Assembly: GCA_002718895.1 (NCBI GenBank)
Contig: PBGD01000003.1
Span: forward strand, 1 to 50,864
DNA length: 50,864 bases
Source: Flavobacteriales bacterium
GTDB taxonomy: Bacteria > Bacteroidota > Bacteroidia > Flavobacteriales > TMED113
Direction: 5' to 3'
The position numbers were made by a program, and so were the translations under genes. Shown piece by piece: positions 32,565 through 43,067 of the stretch; the stretch's first letter is position 1, and the number at the start of each line of letters is the position of its first letter. Under the pieces are notes generated by a model. That model ran no database searches, was not told where the DNA came from, and saw only the letters and a list, made by a program, of their open reading frames with translations.

Positions 32565-35297
32565 ATGAAGAGCAACGAATATATTATAATTAAAGGAGCG
32601 AAAAGTAATAATCTTAAAAATATTTCAATTAAAATACCCAAAAATAAACTGGTGGTAATTACTGGTGTTTCTGGATCAGGCAAATCAACTTTAGCATATG
32701 ATACAATATATGCTGAATCGGAACGTAGATATGTTGAAAGTTTATCTTCATATGCAAGACAGTTTTTAAGAAAACACAATAAACCCAAATTTGATGAAAT
32801 TAAAGGTTTATCACCTTCAATTTCTATTAAAGCACGTACTAGCATAAATAATCCGAGATCTACAGTAGGTACAATTACAGATATATATCACTATTTAACA
32901 CTTCTTTATGAAAGAATGGGTGTAATCATTTCACCAATTTCTGGTAAAGAGGTCAAAAGAAATAACTTTGAAGATTTTAAAAATTACATATATACTTTTT
33001 CAAAAGGATTTAAATACATAGTTTGTTGTGAAATAAAAAAATCTCAGCTAGATTATTTTTATTCAATGGGATATTCTAGATTAATAATCAATTCAAAAAT
33101 GATTTCAATTGATAAAATCATTTCAAGTAAAAAAAAATATAAAAAAATACTATTGATTATTGACAGACTTGTATTTAATAATAAAACAGAAGACCTAAGT
33201 CTGCTTAATAACACTTACTCAAAGGGCATGGAATTAGGCAATGATCAAATTTATATATATGATTCAAATTTTGCATTACTTAAAATATTTAATAAAAAAC
33301 TGGAAATGGATAATATTGTTTTTCAGGAACCTACAAGACAAATGTTTAATTTTAATAATGCATATGGAGCATGTGAAAAATGTCAGGGACATGGAGATAT
33401 AATTGATTTAGATGAGGATAAAATAATTCCATATAAAGAACTAAGTTTTAATAAATATGCAGTCCACCCATGGAAGAGCGAAAGTATGAGTAAGTGGAAA
33501 AACCAATTTATTTTAAAATCTAAACTTTTTAAATTTCCTCTTGACAAACCTTACAAGAATTTATCCAATGATGAAAAGAATTTATTGTGGAATGGCAATC
33601 AAAAGGTTAAGGGAATAAGAGATTTCTTTAATTTATTAGAAAAAAAATCTTACAAAATTCAATATCGAGTAATGTTATCTAAATATCGCGGAAAAACAAA
33701 ATGTGATGCTTGTAATGGAAGCAGGTTAAAAGAAAATTGTAAATACATATTCATTAATAACATCAATATCAATAATCTAATAAACCTTGAGATACCACAA
33801 CTATTTAAGTTTATAAACAAGATGGATCTTTTAAAAGACAAATCTGCTATTACAAATACTATAATTACCGAAATAAAACAACGAATAGATACACTCATTA
33901 ATTTAGGACTTGGATACTTAACACTTAACAGAAAATCTAGTTCACTTTCAGGTGGGGAAATGCAGAGGATTAATATTGCAAAATCAATTGGAAGTGTCTT
34001 GGTCGGGTCACTATATATATTAGATGAGCCAACAATTGGATTACATCCCAAAGATACTAACAAATTAATTAATACATTAATTAAGCTTAAAGATCAAGGA
34101 AACTCTGTTATTGTAGTAGAACATGACAAACAAATTATGAAAAGAGCAGATCATCTCATTGACCTAGGTCCCTGGGCAGGAGAAAGGGGAGGACAAATCG
34201 TCTATGAAGGTCCTTCAAATAATAAATTAGAAACAAGCTTAACACTTGACTATATACATAATAGAAAAAAAATAAAAAGAAATAATCAAAAAAGGAGGAT
34301 TCAGTATTTTTTAAGCTTAACAGGTGTTGAAAAAAATAACCTTAACGGAGTTAAGGTCCATATTCCATTAAAAGTTTTAACAGCCATTACTGGTTTGAGT
34401 GGAGCAGGAAAAACTACATTACTTAAAGATGTAATTTTTCCAGCAATTAAGAGAGAATTAAAAGATTTTTCATTTAAAAAACCTAAATATGATAAACTTA
34501 AAATTGACTTAAATAAAATTGCAAATATTGAATTCATTGATCAAAATTCAATAAAAAAATCTTCGAAATCAACTCCAATAACATATATTAAAGCATTTAA
34601 AAACATTAGAGAACTATTTGCAAGTCAAAAAAAAGCTCAACTAAACAGTTTAAATCCTAAGCACTTTTCTTTTAATACGAAAGGTGGAAGATGTGAAAAA
34701 TGTAAAGGATTAGGTTATTTATTAGTAGAAATGCAGTTTTTAGCAGACATGAAATTAGAATGTAGGCACTGTTTAGGAACTAGATACACTAAAGAAATTT
34801 TATCTATTAAATTTAAAAATAAATCTATTCATGATATTTTAAATATGACAATTGATCAAGCATTTATTTTTTTTCAAAACCATAACTATGATATAATTGC
34901 TTCCAAACTAATACCATTAAAAAACGTTGGACTAGGTTATATAAGACTAGGGCAAACAATTAATACATTTAGTTCAGGGGAATTACAAAGATTAAAATTA
35001 GCTTCTTTCATAAACGAAAAACAAAAAAATTCTATTTTAATTTTTGATGAACCTAGTAAAGGTTTACATTTTCATGATGTTCAAATATTAATTGATGCAC
35101 TTCAAATTTTGGTTAACGCTGGAAATACAATAATAGTTATAGAACACAATACTGACATAATTAAAAATTCAGATTGGGTAATTGATATGGGTCCAGATAG
35201 TGGGGATAAAGGCGGAAAAATTATTTTCTCTGGATTACCTCAAGACTTACAAAAAGAAAACTCTCATACCGGTCTTGCATTAAAAGACGAGTACTAA
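32565..35297 (+). CDS. uvrA: Excinuclease ABC subunit A
   Basis: The 910-residue protein has two ABC ATPase halves. Half 1 has Walker A GVSGSGKS (34-41) and signature LSGGEMQR with the LDEPTIGLH Walker B. Half 2 has Walker A GLSGAGKT (610-617) and signature FSSGELQR with FDEPSKGLH. Zinc-type CxxC pairs are at C270/C273, C380/C383, C710/C713 and C733/C736. The cysteine-containing segment that follows LLYxRxG in most UvrA reads SPISGKEV and has no cysteines, as I recall for other Bacteroidota UvrA proteins. The UvrA dimer finds bulky lesions and loads UvrB in nucleotide excision repair. It could instead be one of several UvrA paralogs. It ends one base from the convergent exporter gene. Confidence 0.9.
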   Translation: MKSNEYIIIKGAKSNNLKNISIKIPKNKLVVITGVSGSGKSTLAYDTIYAESERRYVESLSSYARQFLRKHNKPKFDEIKGLSPSISIKARTSINNPRSTVGTITDIYHYLTLLYERMGVIISPISGKEVKRNNFEDFKNYIYTFSKGFKYIVCCEIKKSQLDYFYSMGYSRLIINSKMISIDKIISSKKKYKKILLIIDRLVFNNKTEDLSLLNNTYSKGMELGNDQIYIYDSNFALLKIFNKKLEMDNIVFQEPTRQMFNFNNAYGACEKCQGHGDIIDLDEDKIIPYKELSFNKYAVHPWKSESMSKWKNQFILKSKLFKFPLDKPYKNLSNDEKNLLWNGNQKVKGIRDFFNLLEKKSYKIQYRVMLSKYRGKTKCDACNGSRLKENCKYIFINNININNLINLEIPQLFKFINKMDLLKDKSAITNTIITEIKQRIDTLINLGLGYLTLNRKSSSLSGGEMQRINIAKSIGSVLVGSLYILDEPTIGLHPKDTNKLINTLIKLKDQGNSVIVVEHDKQIMKRADHLIDLGPWAGERGGQIVYEGPSNNKLETSLTLDYIHNRKKIKRNNQKRRIQYFLSLTGVEKNNLNGVKVHIPLKVLTAITGLSGAGKTTLLKDVIFPAIKRELKDFSFKKPKYDKLKIDLNKIANIEFIDQNSIKKSSKSTPITYIKAFKNIRELFASQKKAQLNSLNPKHFSFNTKGGRCEKCKGLGYLLVEMQFLADMKLECRHCLGTRYTKEILSIKFKNKSIHDILNMTIDQAFIFFQNHNYDIIASKLIPLKNVGLGYIRLGQTINTFSSGELQRLKLASFINEKQKNSILIFDEPSKGLHFHDVQILIDALQILVNAGNTIIVIEHNTDIIKNSDWVIDMGPDSGDKGGKIIFSGLPQDLQKENSHTGLALKDEY

Positions 35298-35298
35298 A

Positions 35299-37041
35299 CT
35301 AAATCCTAGTAAATTGTTTTTTATAGTAATCGGAATACTTTTTATTTAAATTCATTAATTGTTGATGAGATCCAGATTCAATTATATTTCCATCTTCTAA
35401 AACAATTATTTGATCTGAACATTCAATAGTGGACAACCTATGGGCTATAATAATAGATGTCCTATTTTTAGTGATATTTTTTATTGCTTTTTGTATCAAT
35501 TCTTCTGTAACAGGATCCATCGAGGATGTAGCTTCATCTAAAATAAAATAAGAAGGATTAGCTAAATAGGTTCTAAGAAAAGATACTAATTGTTTTTCAC
35601 CCTCAGAAAGACCTGCACCCCTTTCTCCAATTTGATAATCATATTTTTCAGGAAACTTATTAATAAAATCCTCAATACCAATATCATGAACTGCTTCATA
35701 AACTGTTTCATCAGAAATATTATTAAAAAACTTAATATTGTTCATTAAAGTATCAGCTAAGAAAAAAGAATCCTGCAAAACAACACCTAAATTTTTTCTC
35801 AAAACACTTGTAGGTATTTGATTAAGATCAAGATTATTTATAGAGATACTACCCGACTGAATTTTATACCACTTCATTAGCAAATTAAGAATTGTAGTTT
35901 TACCAGAACCAGTAGGTCCAATTATGGCAACTGTACTATTCAATGGAATATCAAAACTTATTTTTGTTAAAACAGGTTCGTTTTTTCTGTAAAAGAAAGA
36001 TACATCTTTAAAACTAATTGATCCTTCTAGTTTTTCGAATTTATATTCAATTAACTCATTTTTTTCTTCTTCCTTTGATTGATCGATGAGACTAAAGACT
36101 CTTGATGAAGCAACCAAACCCATTTGTAATACATTAAATCGATCAGCAATAGCTCTAAGTGGTCTAAATAACATGTTAATAAACAAAATGAAAGCTATAA
36201 TTTGGCCTACAGACAAATTATTATCATATACAATAGAAAGAGATCCATACCAAACAACAAGTCCCATGACAATTGCAGAAAAAACATCAACAATTGGTAA
36301 AAAAATAGAAAAATAAAGAACAGTTTTAATATGAGCATCTCTATGACGCGAATTTAATTCCTTAAATTTACTAAACTCTTCCTCTTCTTTGGAAAATAAC
36401 TGAACAACACTCATACCGACAATATGTTCAAACAGAAAAATATTCAGTTTAGCTACATATTTTCGAATATCCTGAAAAGCACTGTGCATAAAAGACTGAA
36501 ATTTAAATGTCAGAAATATTAGTAATGGTAAAAAAAATAAACTTATTAATGCTAACTCCCAACTTACTATAAACATGCACAAAATAACAAGTATCATTTT
36601 AAACACGTCACCAAACACAACTAATAGACCTTGCGAAAAAATTGAAGCAATAGACTCCATATCTGAAATTACACGAGTAATTAATTTGCCAGTTGAATTT
36701 TGATCAAAATAACTAATCCTAAAACTTAAAATTTTGGTAAACAAATGTACTCTAAGATTTTGTATTATTTTTTGTGATAAGAAATTAGACTTATATATAA
36801 AAATATATTGTAAAAAAGCTTCTATAAATAATAGAAAGAGTAAGATCGACATAATAATTAATAAACCCAACGAATCGTTATTAGAAATATAATTATCAAA
36901 AGCAAATTGAATTAGAATTGGCCTTAAAGCTGATAAAACACCAAAAAATATAGAGGTAAGAATTGTAATTATAAATATATTTTTGTAGGGTCTTACAAAT
37001 TTTAACAGTCTGTACAATAATTTTAAATCAATTGTCTTCAA
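35299..37041 (-). CDS. MsbA-like ABC exporter (fused permease and ATPase)
   Basis: The 580-residue half-transporter has a six-helix ABC transmembrane type-1 region (~20-310). The ATPase domain follows with GPTGSGKTT Walker A, Q-loop VLQDSFFLAD, signature LSEGEKQL, FILDEATSSMD Walker B and IIIAHRLST. The GEKQL form of the signature is common in Bacteroidota. It probably works as a homodimer exporting lipids or lipid-linked compounds, or a drug-like substrate; the substrate is not decidable. The start overlaps the end of truA by 14 bases, so the two are co-transcribed. Its 3' end is one base from uvrA. Confidence 0.92.
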   Translation of the reverse strand: MKTIDLKLLYRLLKFVRPYKNIFIITILTSIFFGVLSALRPILIQFAFDNYISNNDSLGLLIIMSILLFLLFIEAFLQYIFIYKSNFLSQKIIQNLRVHLFTKILSFRISYFDQNSTGKLITRVISDMESIASIFSQGLLVVFGDVFKMILVILCMFIVSWELALISLFFLPLLIFLTFKFQSFMHSAFQDIRKYVAKLNIFLFEHIVGMSVVQLFSKEEEEFSKFKELNSRHRDAHIKTVLYFSIFLPIVDVFSAIVMGLVVWYGSLSIVYDNNLSVGQIIAFILFINMLFRPLRAIADRFNVLQMGLVASSRVFSLIDQSKEEEKNELIEYKFEKLEGSISFKDVSFFYRKNEPVLTKISFDIPLNSTVAIIGPTGSGKTTILNLLMKWYKIQSGSISINNLDLNQIPTSVLRKNLGVVLQDSFFLADTLMNNIKFFNNISDETVYEAVHDIGIEDFINKFPEKYDYQIGERGAGLSEGEKQLVSFLRTYLANPSYFILDEATSSMDPVTEELIQKAIKNITKNRTSIIIAHRLSTIECSDQIIVLEDGNIIESGSHQQLMNLNKKYSDYYKKQFTRI

Positions 37042-37792
37042 TACTATATTTTTTTGGGTATTTTACATTTACTAAATGTAATCCACATGCGGGTACAGAA
37101 TATGTAAATTTACAATTATTTTCATTATTTAAATAAGATTCTAAATCAGTTAATGTTATTTTATTTAAACCTAAATAAATAAGTGAACCAACAATTGAAC
37201 GAACCATATTATGTAAAAATCTATTGGCAGTTATAGAAAATACTAATACTTCTTTTTTCTGAATCCAAGAAGTTGAATGAACTATACAAATATTATTACT
37301 ACATTTAGTCTTTGAGAAATTACTAAAATTATGAGTGCCAATAAAAATTTTAGCTCCATCATTAATTTTCTGAAAATCAATATTATTATATAAAAAATAT
37401 GATCTTTTATATAAGAAAGGATCTTTAAAATTTGAAATCCAATATTCATATCTACGTGAAATTGCAGAAAATCTTGCATGAAAATTATTTGAAATTGGTC
37501 GAACGTAGTGTATTGAAATATCAGGAGACAAAAATCTATTTAATTTGTATGACAGATGATCACAATCTAATTCATGTAAATAATCAAAATGAGCAAAAAA
37601 ATTGATAGCATGTACTCCAGCGTCTGTTCTTCCAGCACCTACGATTAAAGAAATTTCATTATTTAATAGAAACTTTAAACAATGCATAATTGATCCTTGT
37701 ATACTTGATGCATTACTTTGTATTTGCCAACCAGAGTAATTTGTTCCTACGTATGAGATTTTTAATAAGTATCTTTTTTGAAAATCTTTCAT
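37028..37792 (-). CDS. truA: tRNA pseudouridine synthase A
   Basis: The 254-residue protein begins MKDFQKRYLLKISYVGTNYSGWQ, the normal TruA start; an upstream in-frame ATG (37834) is rejected because it adds 14 residues not found in the family. Catalytic D57 lies in VGAGRTDAGVHA (51-62). Further matches are HARFSAISRRYEYWI and ANRFLHNMVRSIVG. It converts uridines 38-40 of the tRNA anticodon arm into pseudouridine. It overlaps the exporter gene by 14 bases and diverges from the phosphodiesterase gene. Confidence 0.93.
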   Translation of the reverse strand: MKDFQKRYLLKISYVGTNYSGWQIQSNASSIQGSIMHCLKFLLNNEISLIVGAGRTDAGVHAINFFAHFDYLHELDCDHLSYKLNRFLSPDISIHYVRPISNNFHARFSAISRRYEYWISNFKDPFLYKRSYFLYNNIDFQKINDGAKIFIGTHNFSNFSKTKCSNNICIVHSTSWIQKKEVLVFSITANRFLHNMVRSIVGSLIYLGLNKITLTDLESYLNNENNCKFTYSVPACGLHLVNVKYPKKYSIEDN

Positions 37793-37851
37793 GAATCTAA
37801 TTAAATGACATAAATAATGATAAATTAGAATCAATAATTATAACATTAAAT

Positions 37852-38370
37852 ATGAAAAGAATTGCTATCATTTCTGACACTCATGGATATTTAGATAATC
37901 AAATTATGAAAAAATTCAATTCATGTGATGAAATATGGCACGCTGGAGACTTTGGATATAATGATAAAATTGATGGATTTATCAAAGATTATAAGGTGAA
38001 AGGAGTTTATGGAAACATAGATGGTCATCAAATAAGAAATTTATATCCGAAAATTAATAAGTTTATATACGAAGGAATAAAAGTACTCATGACTCATATT
38101 GGGGGTTATCCTAAAAAGTATAATACTCAAATAAGGGAGGAAATTAGATTATATAAACCAGATTTATTTATTTCGGGGCATTCTCATATATTAAAAGTAA
38201 TTTATGATAATAAATATAATGTACTTCACATAAACCCTGGAGCAGCTGGGAAAGAGGGTTTTCACCAAATAAGAACATTAGTCATTTTACAAATCAAAAA
38301 TAAAGAAATGCTAAATATTGAAGTTATTGAATTGGGTCATAAAACAACTAAATTCACCTCAATCGATTAA
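37852..38370 (+). CDS. YfcE/MJ0936-type metallophosphodiesterase
   Basis: The 172-residue protein has the calcineurin-like motifs in order: ISDTHGYLD (D9, H11), WHAGDFG, GVYGNIDG, MTHIGGYP and FISGHSHILK, then the conserved HINPGAAG. It is a compact binuclear-metal phosphodiesterase of COG0622, and members cleave simple phosphodiesters; the natural substrate is unknown. Its last 17 bases overlap the convergent DUF4293 gene. Confidence 0.9.
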   Translation: MKRIAIISDTHGYLDNQIMKKFNSCDEIWHAGDFGYNDKIDGFIKDYKVKGVYGNIDGHQIRNLYPKINKFIYEGIKVLMTHIGGYPKKYNTQIREEIRLYKPDLFISGHSHILKVIYDNKYNVLHINPGAAGKEGFHQIRTLVILQIKNKEMLNIEVIELGHKTTKFTSID

Positions 38371-38824
38371 TGGATTTTATCAAATTTTCATCTTGTTTAA
38401 TTTTTTTTAAAGAAGAATACAATAAATAAAAGCAAATAAGAGGATTTAAAATAGCAGCATATAAAAAAAACTCAATTAATTTTGAATCTATTATGTTCAA
38501 TAAATAAAAAAATGAAATAGAAAAATAATAACTAGAATAAAGAAACATAAGAAAACTTAAATAAACTAAAAATTGATTAAATCTAATTTGAATTAATCTA
38601 TTCTTAAAAAAGAAAATAGTAAATAAAGAAAGAATTGAAATTGATAAAGGAATGAAACTTGTTATATTAAATAAAAAATCAGATGTAAAAAAATTGGAAT
38701 TAAGAGAAATTGATTGCACAAAGAAACCGAATCCCTTTTCATACCATTGATAACCAAAAAACCAGTAAATGAAATAAAATAAAGATGCCAAAAAAAGATA
38801 TAATGACTGAATACGTTGAATCAT
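38354..38824 (-). CDS. DUF4293 family four-helix membrane protein
   Basis: The 156-residue protein opens with MIQRIQSLYLFLASLFYFIY, the DUF4293 hallmark, and has four predicted membrane helices (about 6-24, 46-70, 83-105, 112-137) with a charged C-terminal tail. The function is unknown. DUF4293 genes commonly lie next to rho in Bacteroidota, as here, divergent across 150 bases. That arrangement suggests shared regulation, but no direct link is shown. Confidence 0.85.
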   Translation of the reverse strand: MIQRIQSLYLFLASLFYFIYWFFGYQWYEKGFGFFVQSISLNSNFFTSDFLFNITSFIPLSISILSLFTIFFFKNRLIQIRFNQFLVYLSFLMFLYSSYYFSISFFYLLNIIDSKLIEFFLYAAILNPLICFYLLYSSLKKIKQDENLIKSINRLR

Positions 38825-38974
38825 ATATTTAGATTTTTTTTTGCAATATAGATAATTATTAAAAAATTGTTGTATAATTGCAGTGCTATTATCCTAATAA
38901 GCCACATTTGAAATTCCCTAGAACTTTATTAAAAAAATGGTTATTACATCTTCGGCAAAATAAAAATATTATTT

Positions 38975-40417
38975 ATGTATGACATATTAGAATTGAAAAA
39001 GAAAAAACTTCAAGATTTACAAGATATTGCTGATAAATTAGAAGTTCCAGATTTTAAAAATCACAAAAAATTAGATTTGATCTATCAAATTTTAGATAAG
39101 CAAGCAATTGCTCCAACTTCATCTAAGACAAAAGATCTTTCAAATAAATCTAAATTAAAAAAGAAAACCATAATCAATAAAGAAGAAAATAAACAAAACA
39201 TAAAAAAAAATGTAAACAATAATCCGTCTAATGAAAAAAAAGAGGATTATTCGATGACAAAAAATAAAGCAGATAAACAGATTAAAACCATAGAATATAA
39301 GTTTGAATCTGAAGTTGTTGGTGAAGGTGTTTTAGAAAAAATGCCTGATGGCTATGGCTTTTTAAGATCATCTGATTATAATTATTTAAATTCTCCAGAC
39401 GACATATATGTTTCTCAATCACAAATTAAACTATTTGGTCTAAAGACAGGAGACACAATATCAGGTGAAATAAGACCACCCAAAGAAGGAGAAAAATACT
39501 TTCCTCTAGTAAAAGTTTTAAAAATTAACAATCTGGATCCAAATATAGTTAGAGATAGAGTTGCTTTTGAACATAAAACACCACTGTTTCCTGATGAAAA
39601 ATTTAAAATAGTTGAAAGTAATTCAACAATTTCTACAAGAATGATTGATTTATTTTCTCCAATTGGAAAAGGCCAAAGAGGTTTAATTGTAGCTCAACCC
39701 AAAACTGGTAAAACAGTCCTACTGAAAGAGGTCGCAAATGCAATTGCTGCTAATCACCCAGAAGTATACCAAATTGTTCTATTAATTGATGAAAGACCTG
39801 AAGAAGTCACTGATATGGCTAGAACAGTAGCTGGCGAAGTAATTGCATCAACTTTTGATGAACCTGCAGAACGTCATGTAAGAGTAGCAAATATAGTTCT
39901 TGAAAAAGCTAAAAGGATGGTTGAATGTGGACATGATGTGGTAATATTATTAGATTCAATTACTAGGTTGGCGCGTGCATATAATACAGTAGCACCTGCT
40001 TCAGGAAAAATTTTATCAGGTGGAATTGATGCTAATGCACTACATAAACCAAAACGTTTTTTTGGATCAGCTAGAAATATAGAAAATGGAGGATCATTGA
40101 CAATTATTGCTACCGCGTTAGTTGAAACAGGGTCAAAAATGGATGAAGTAATTTTTGAAGAGTTTAAAGGAACTGGTAATATGGAAATGCAACTAGATAG
40201 AAGTATTTCTAATAGAAGAATATATCCTGCAATTGATTTAATTAACTCAGGAACTAGAAGAGATGACTTGTTAATTAGTAAAGAAAAACTTCAAAGAATG
40301 TGGATTCTTAGAAAACATCTGGCCGATATGAAGCCTATTGAAGCTATGGAATTTATAAAAGATCGTCTTGCAAACACAATAAACAATGATGAATTTTTAA
40401 TTTCAATGAATAGTTAA
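38975..40417 (+). CDS. rho: Transcription termination factor Rho
   Basis: The 480-residue RNA-dependent helicase has a Rho_N helical domain (1-43), a Lys/Asn/Ser-rich disordered linker (~47-105), then the cold-shock RNA-binding domain with [15 protein letters not shown]. The motor domain has PKTGKT at 242-247 (Walker A), [13 protein letters not shown], and [16 protein letters not shown], plus the Q-loop and R-loop segment. It is shorter than many Bacteroidota Rho proteins, which carry a larger basic insertion. It terminates untranslated transcripts. The 150-base upstream gap could hold an attenuator leader; a TATAATTG at 38873-38880 is a one-mismatch -7 candidate. The stop overlaps mpl by 4 bases. 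Confidence 0.96.
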   Translation: MYDILELKKKKLQDLQDIADKLEVPDFKNHKKLDLIYQILDKQAIAPTSSKTKDLSNKSKLKKKTIINKEENKQNIKKNVNNNPSNEKKEDYSMTKNKADKQIKTIEYKFESEVVGEGVLEKMPDGYGFLRSSDYNYLNSPDDIYVSQSQIKLFGLKTGDTISGEIRPPKEGEKYFPLVKVLKINNLDPNIVRDRVAFEHKTPLFPDEKFKIVESNSTISTRMIDLFSPIGKGQRGLIVAQPKTGKTVLLKEVANAIAANHPEVYQIVLLIDERPEEVTDMARTVAGEVIASTFDEPAERHVRVANIVLEKAKRMVECGHDVVILLDSITRLARAYNTVAPASGKILSGGIDANALHKPKRFFGSARNIENGGSLTIIATALVETGSKMDEVIFEEFKGTGNMEMQLDRSISNRRIYPAIDLINSGTRRDDLLISKEKLQRMWILRKHLADMKPIEAMEFIKDRLANTINNDEFLISMNS

Positions 40418-41748
40418 GTTTTAAATAATTCTAACAAATCTATACCTGAAATATTACCAGAACTCATAATTAATAAATTCAAGTTTTCTAAATCTATTTT
40501 TTCCAACTTCTTTTTTAAATCTAAAGGACGTTCGATTATATACACTAATGAATGATTAATGCTATTTCTAATTAAACTGGCAGATAAATTGTTTTGTAAT
40601 TTATTAGAATTTAAATCTACATATATCCATACTTCGTTTGATTTTTTAAAAGCATTCTCATATTGAGGTATAAATTCTTTGTTTAAACTACTAAAAGTAT
40701 AAAGTTCAAAACATGATATCAGATAACGTTCTGGATATAACTCCTTTACAGCATTAATTGTAGCTAAAACCTTGGATGGTGAATGAGCAAAGTCAAAATA
40801 AATTGAACTTGATTCACCTTTTTTTATTAAACTTAATCTTTTATATGCAGCACGATATTTTGAAATAGAATTATAAAACTGATCACAACTTAAACCTAAT
40901 TCTAAACATACACCCAAAGCAGCATTTATATTATATAAATTATGTTTGCCAAAAACATGTAATTTAATAATTTGATTATTCTGAATCAGACAACATTGAT
41001 GATTATTTATTTTATAATTTGGTAAAAAATATGGAATATGCTTTTCAGAACGAGTTAAATAATTAGACAAAAAATTATCATCACCACAGTAAAAAATTTT
41101 TCCGCAATTATCTACAACTTGACGTATAATATTTTTAAAAGCAGTCTCATATGATTCCAACGTAGGAAAAACGTTGATGTGGTCCCAAGAAACACCAGAA
41201 ACAACTAAAATATCTGGTTTATAATGCATAAACTTAGGCCTTTTATCAATGTAAGATGAGAAATACTCATCACCCTCAACTAAAAGAATATTATTTTTTT
41301 TAAGACTTACTAAGTTTTTAAAAGACTGGTTTGAAGCCCCTAAGAGATAATCTACTTCAATATTATTATCACTAAGTACATGAAGGATCATTGAAGTAAT
41401 TGTTGTCTTTCCATGACTACCAGCAATAACAATTCTCTTTTTGTATTTGTGATAGTTAGATATAAATTCTGGAAAAGATAAAATTGGCAATTGAATTTTT
41501 TGGGCTTTATTTAATTCTGGATTATTTTTTTTTGCATGCATACCAAGAAGAACTAAATCAATTTCTGAATGAATTTTATCTGGGAACCATCCTGTCTCTT
41601 CAGGTAACAAACCATATTCTAATAATCTTTTTCGAGACGGATCATATATATTGTCATCTGATCCACTGATATGATGCCCCTGCTTTTTTAATTCTATGGC
41701 AAGACTATGCATAATTACACCGCCAATAGCAATAAAATGTATTCTCAT
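40414..41748 (-). CDS. mpl: UDP-N-acetylmuramate:L-Ala-gamma-D-Glu-meso-DAP ligase
   Basis: The 444-residue Mur-ligase-fold protein starts with [10 protein letters not shown] and has [18 protein letters not shown]. The ATP loop is GSHGKTT at 110-116, and [12 protein letters not shown] then SWDHINVFP are typical for the Mpl branch rather than MurC. Mpl attaches recycled cell-wall tripeptide to UDP-MurNAc in the cytosol. In Bacteroidota it is often annotated simply as peptidoglycan synthetase. It converges with rho, with stop codons overlapping by 4 bases, and diverges from the MBL-fold gene across 45 bases. Confidence 0.88.
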   Translation of the reverse strand: MRIHFIAIGGVIMHSLAIELKKQGHHISGSDDNIYDPSRKRLLEYGLLPEETGWFPDKIHSEIDLVLLGMHAKKNNPELNKAQKIQLPILSFPEFISNYHKYKKRIVIAGSHGKTTITSMILHVLSDNNIEVDYLLGASNQSFKNLVSLKKNNILLVEGDEYFSSYIDKRPKFMHYKPDILVVSGVSWDHINVFPTLESYETAFKNIIRQVVDNCGKIFYCGDDNFLSNYLTRSEKHIPYFLPNYKINNHQCCLIQNNQIIKLHVFGKHNLYNINAALGVCLELGLSCDQFYNSISKYRAAYKRLSLIKKGESSSIYFDFAHSPSKVLATINAVKELYPERYLISCFELYTFSSLNKEFIPQYENAFKKSNEVWIYVDLNSNKLQNNLSASLIRNSINHSLVYIIERPLDLKKKLEKIDLENLNLLIMSSGNISGIDLLELFKT

Positions 41749-41770
41749 TTTAAATAATTAATAAATCGTA

Positions 41771-41778
41771 TATATTTA
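41771..41778 (+). promoter_or_regulatory. Possible -7 element of the MBL-fold gene
   Basis: TATATTTA matches TAnnTTTG at all but the last base and ends 15 bases before the ATG at 41794. Confidence 0.3.
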
Positions 41779-41793
41779 CAATATACTACGATT

Positions 41794-42630
41794 ATGAAAA
41801 TACATGTAATAAATACAGGAAACTTTAAACTTGATGGTGGAGCAATGTTTGGTGTTGTACCTAAGACACTATGGTCTAAAACTAATCCTGCTGATGAAAA
41901 TAATATGTGTTCATGGGCAATGAGATGCTTATTAATTGAAAATAAAAATGAAAAAATTTTAATTGACACTGGTATTGGAAATAAACAGAGTGAAAAGTTT
42001 TTCAATTTTTTTTATCTCCATGGAAAAGATTCTTTAATAGGATCTCTAAAAAAAATCAAAATAACCCCCGAAGAAATTACTCATGTTTTTTTTACACACT
42101 TACATTTTGATCATTGTGGAGGTGCTATTATTAAAAAAAATAAAACTTTAAAGTTATTATTTTCAAATGCCCGTCACATTTCAAATAAAATGCATTGGGA
42201 ATTAGCAAACAATCCAAATAAAAGAGAAAAAGCATCTTTTTTAAAAGAAAATTTTTCTCTTATTTCAAAAAAAAACAAACTAGATTTTATAAAAGAAGGT
42301 CCCTTTTTAAAGGATTTAGACGTTAAATTTTTTCATGGCCATACAGCTGGTCAAATGATACCAATTATTAATTATAATAGTCAAAAAGTTGTCTTTATGG
42401 CTGACCTTCTTCCTTCTATTGGACATATTCCTTTACCATATGTAATGGGGTATGACACACAACCATTAATTACATTAAAAGAAAAAAAACAATTTTTAGA
42501 AGAAGCAGCTGAAGAAAAATATATTCTTTTTTTACAACATGATTATGTATATGAATGTTGTACAGTTAAAAAAGGAAATAAAGGAATAGAGCTAGATAAA
42601 TGTGGAAAACTATGTGACTTTTTAAATTAA
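41794..42630 (+). CDS. MBL-fold metallo-hydrolase (lactonase-like)
   Basis: The 278-residue protein carries THLHFDH at 101-107 and the downstream FHGHTAGQM histidine plus MADLLPS aspartate, a full binuclear metal set. The N-terminal GGAMFGVVPKTLW and the LLIENKNEKILIDTGIG region resemble the lactonase/AttM-like and glyoxalase II-like branch. No signal peptide is present, so it is cytosolic. The substrate is not known; quorum-signal lactone hydrolysis is only one possibility. The coding end overlaps the convergent DUF6438 gene by 4 bases. Confidence 0.85.
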   Translation: MKIHVINTGNFKLDGGAMFGVVPKTLWSKTNPADENNMCSWAMRCLLIENKNEKILIDTGIGNKQSEKFFNFFYLHGKDSLIGSLKKIKITPEEITHVFFTHLHFDHCGGAIIKKNKTLKLLFSNARHISNKMHWELANNPNKREKASFLKENFSLISKKNKLDFIKEGPFLKDLDVKFFHGHTAGQMIPIINYNSQKVVFMADLLPSIGHIPLPYVMGYDTQPLITLKEKKQFLEEAAEEKYILFLQHDYVYECCTVKKGNKGIELDKCGKLCDFLN

Positions 42631-43067
42631 TTATTGCATTTAAGCCAATTGTCATTTGACTCAACATAATGATCAATTAGCTTATAAATTTTCTCTAAAT
42701 CTTTAGGTCCCTTAAAGCGATCAATTATTTTCTTTTCTTGATTTTTATATTTAAATTCTGTAATTATCGATTGAACATCGCTTACATTAGCATCATACAA
42801 ACTGTCTAATTCAAAATAATTAACTTCGTTAATTAATTTTAAAAGTTCATTGAGCTGACTAATTGAAATGTGAAATTGAAAACAACCTGTTTTTTCCACA
42901 AACATTTTACCTTCGTAAATAATTAAACCATTATCAAACAATCTCAATTGATACTGAGGACAGGTGCCATAGCAAGCAGTTTTAGTTAAAGAAAAAATAG
43001 GTTGATCCAAACTGGGTTGAGAAAAAAAAAAGGAAGTTAAAATATAATAAAAAAGTACAAAACTCAT
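42627..43067 (-). CDS. DUF6438 domain protein
   Basis: The 146-residue protein has a short signal-like N-terminus. The DUF6438 core follows: SLTKTACYGTCPQYQLRLFDNG, IIYEGKMFVEKTG, and FELDSLYDANVSDVQS. The CxxTCP-type cysteines suggest an exported, possibly disulfide-bonded protein. The function is unknown. It overlaps yidC by one base (TAATG), which indicates translational coupling, and is the last gene of pyrG-yidC-DUF6438. Confidence 0.8.
   Translation of the reverse strand: MSFVLFYYILTSFFFSQPSLDQPIFSLTKTACYGTCPQYQLRLFDNGLIIYEGKMFVEKTGCFQFHISISQLNELLKLINEVNYFELDSLYDANVSDVQSIITEFKYKNQEKKIIDRFKGPKDLEKIYKLIDHYVESNDNWLKCNN

Noticed and set aside
33659-34063. 134-codon minus-strand frame
   Set aside because: Antisense to uvrA, which is complete. 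No independent support.
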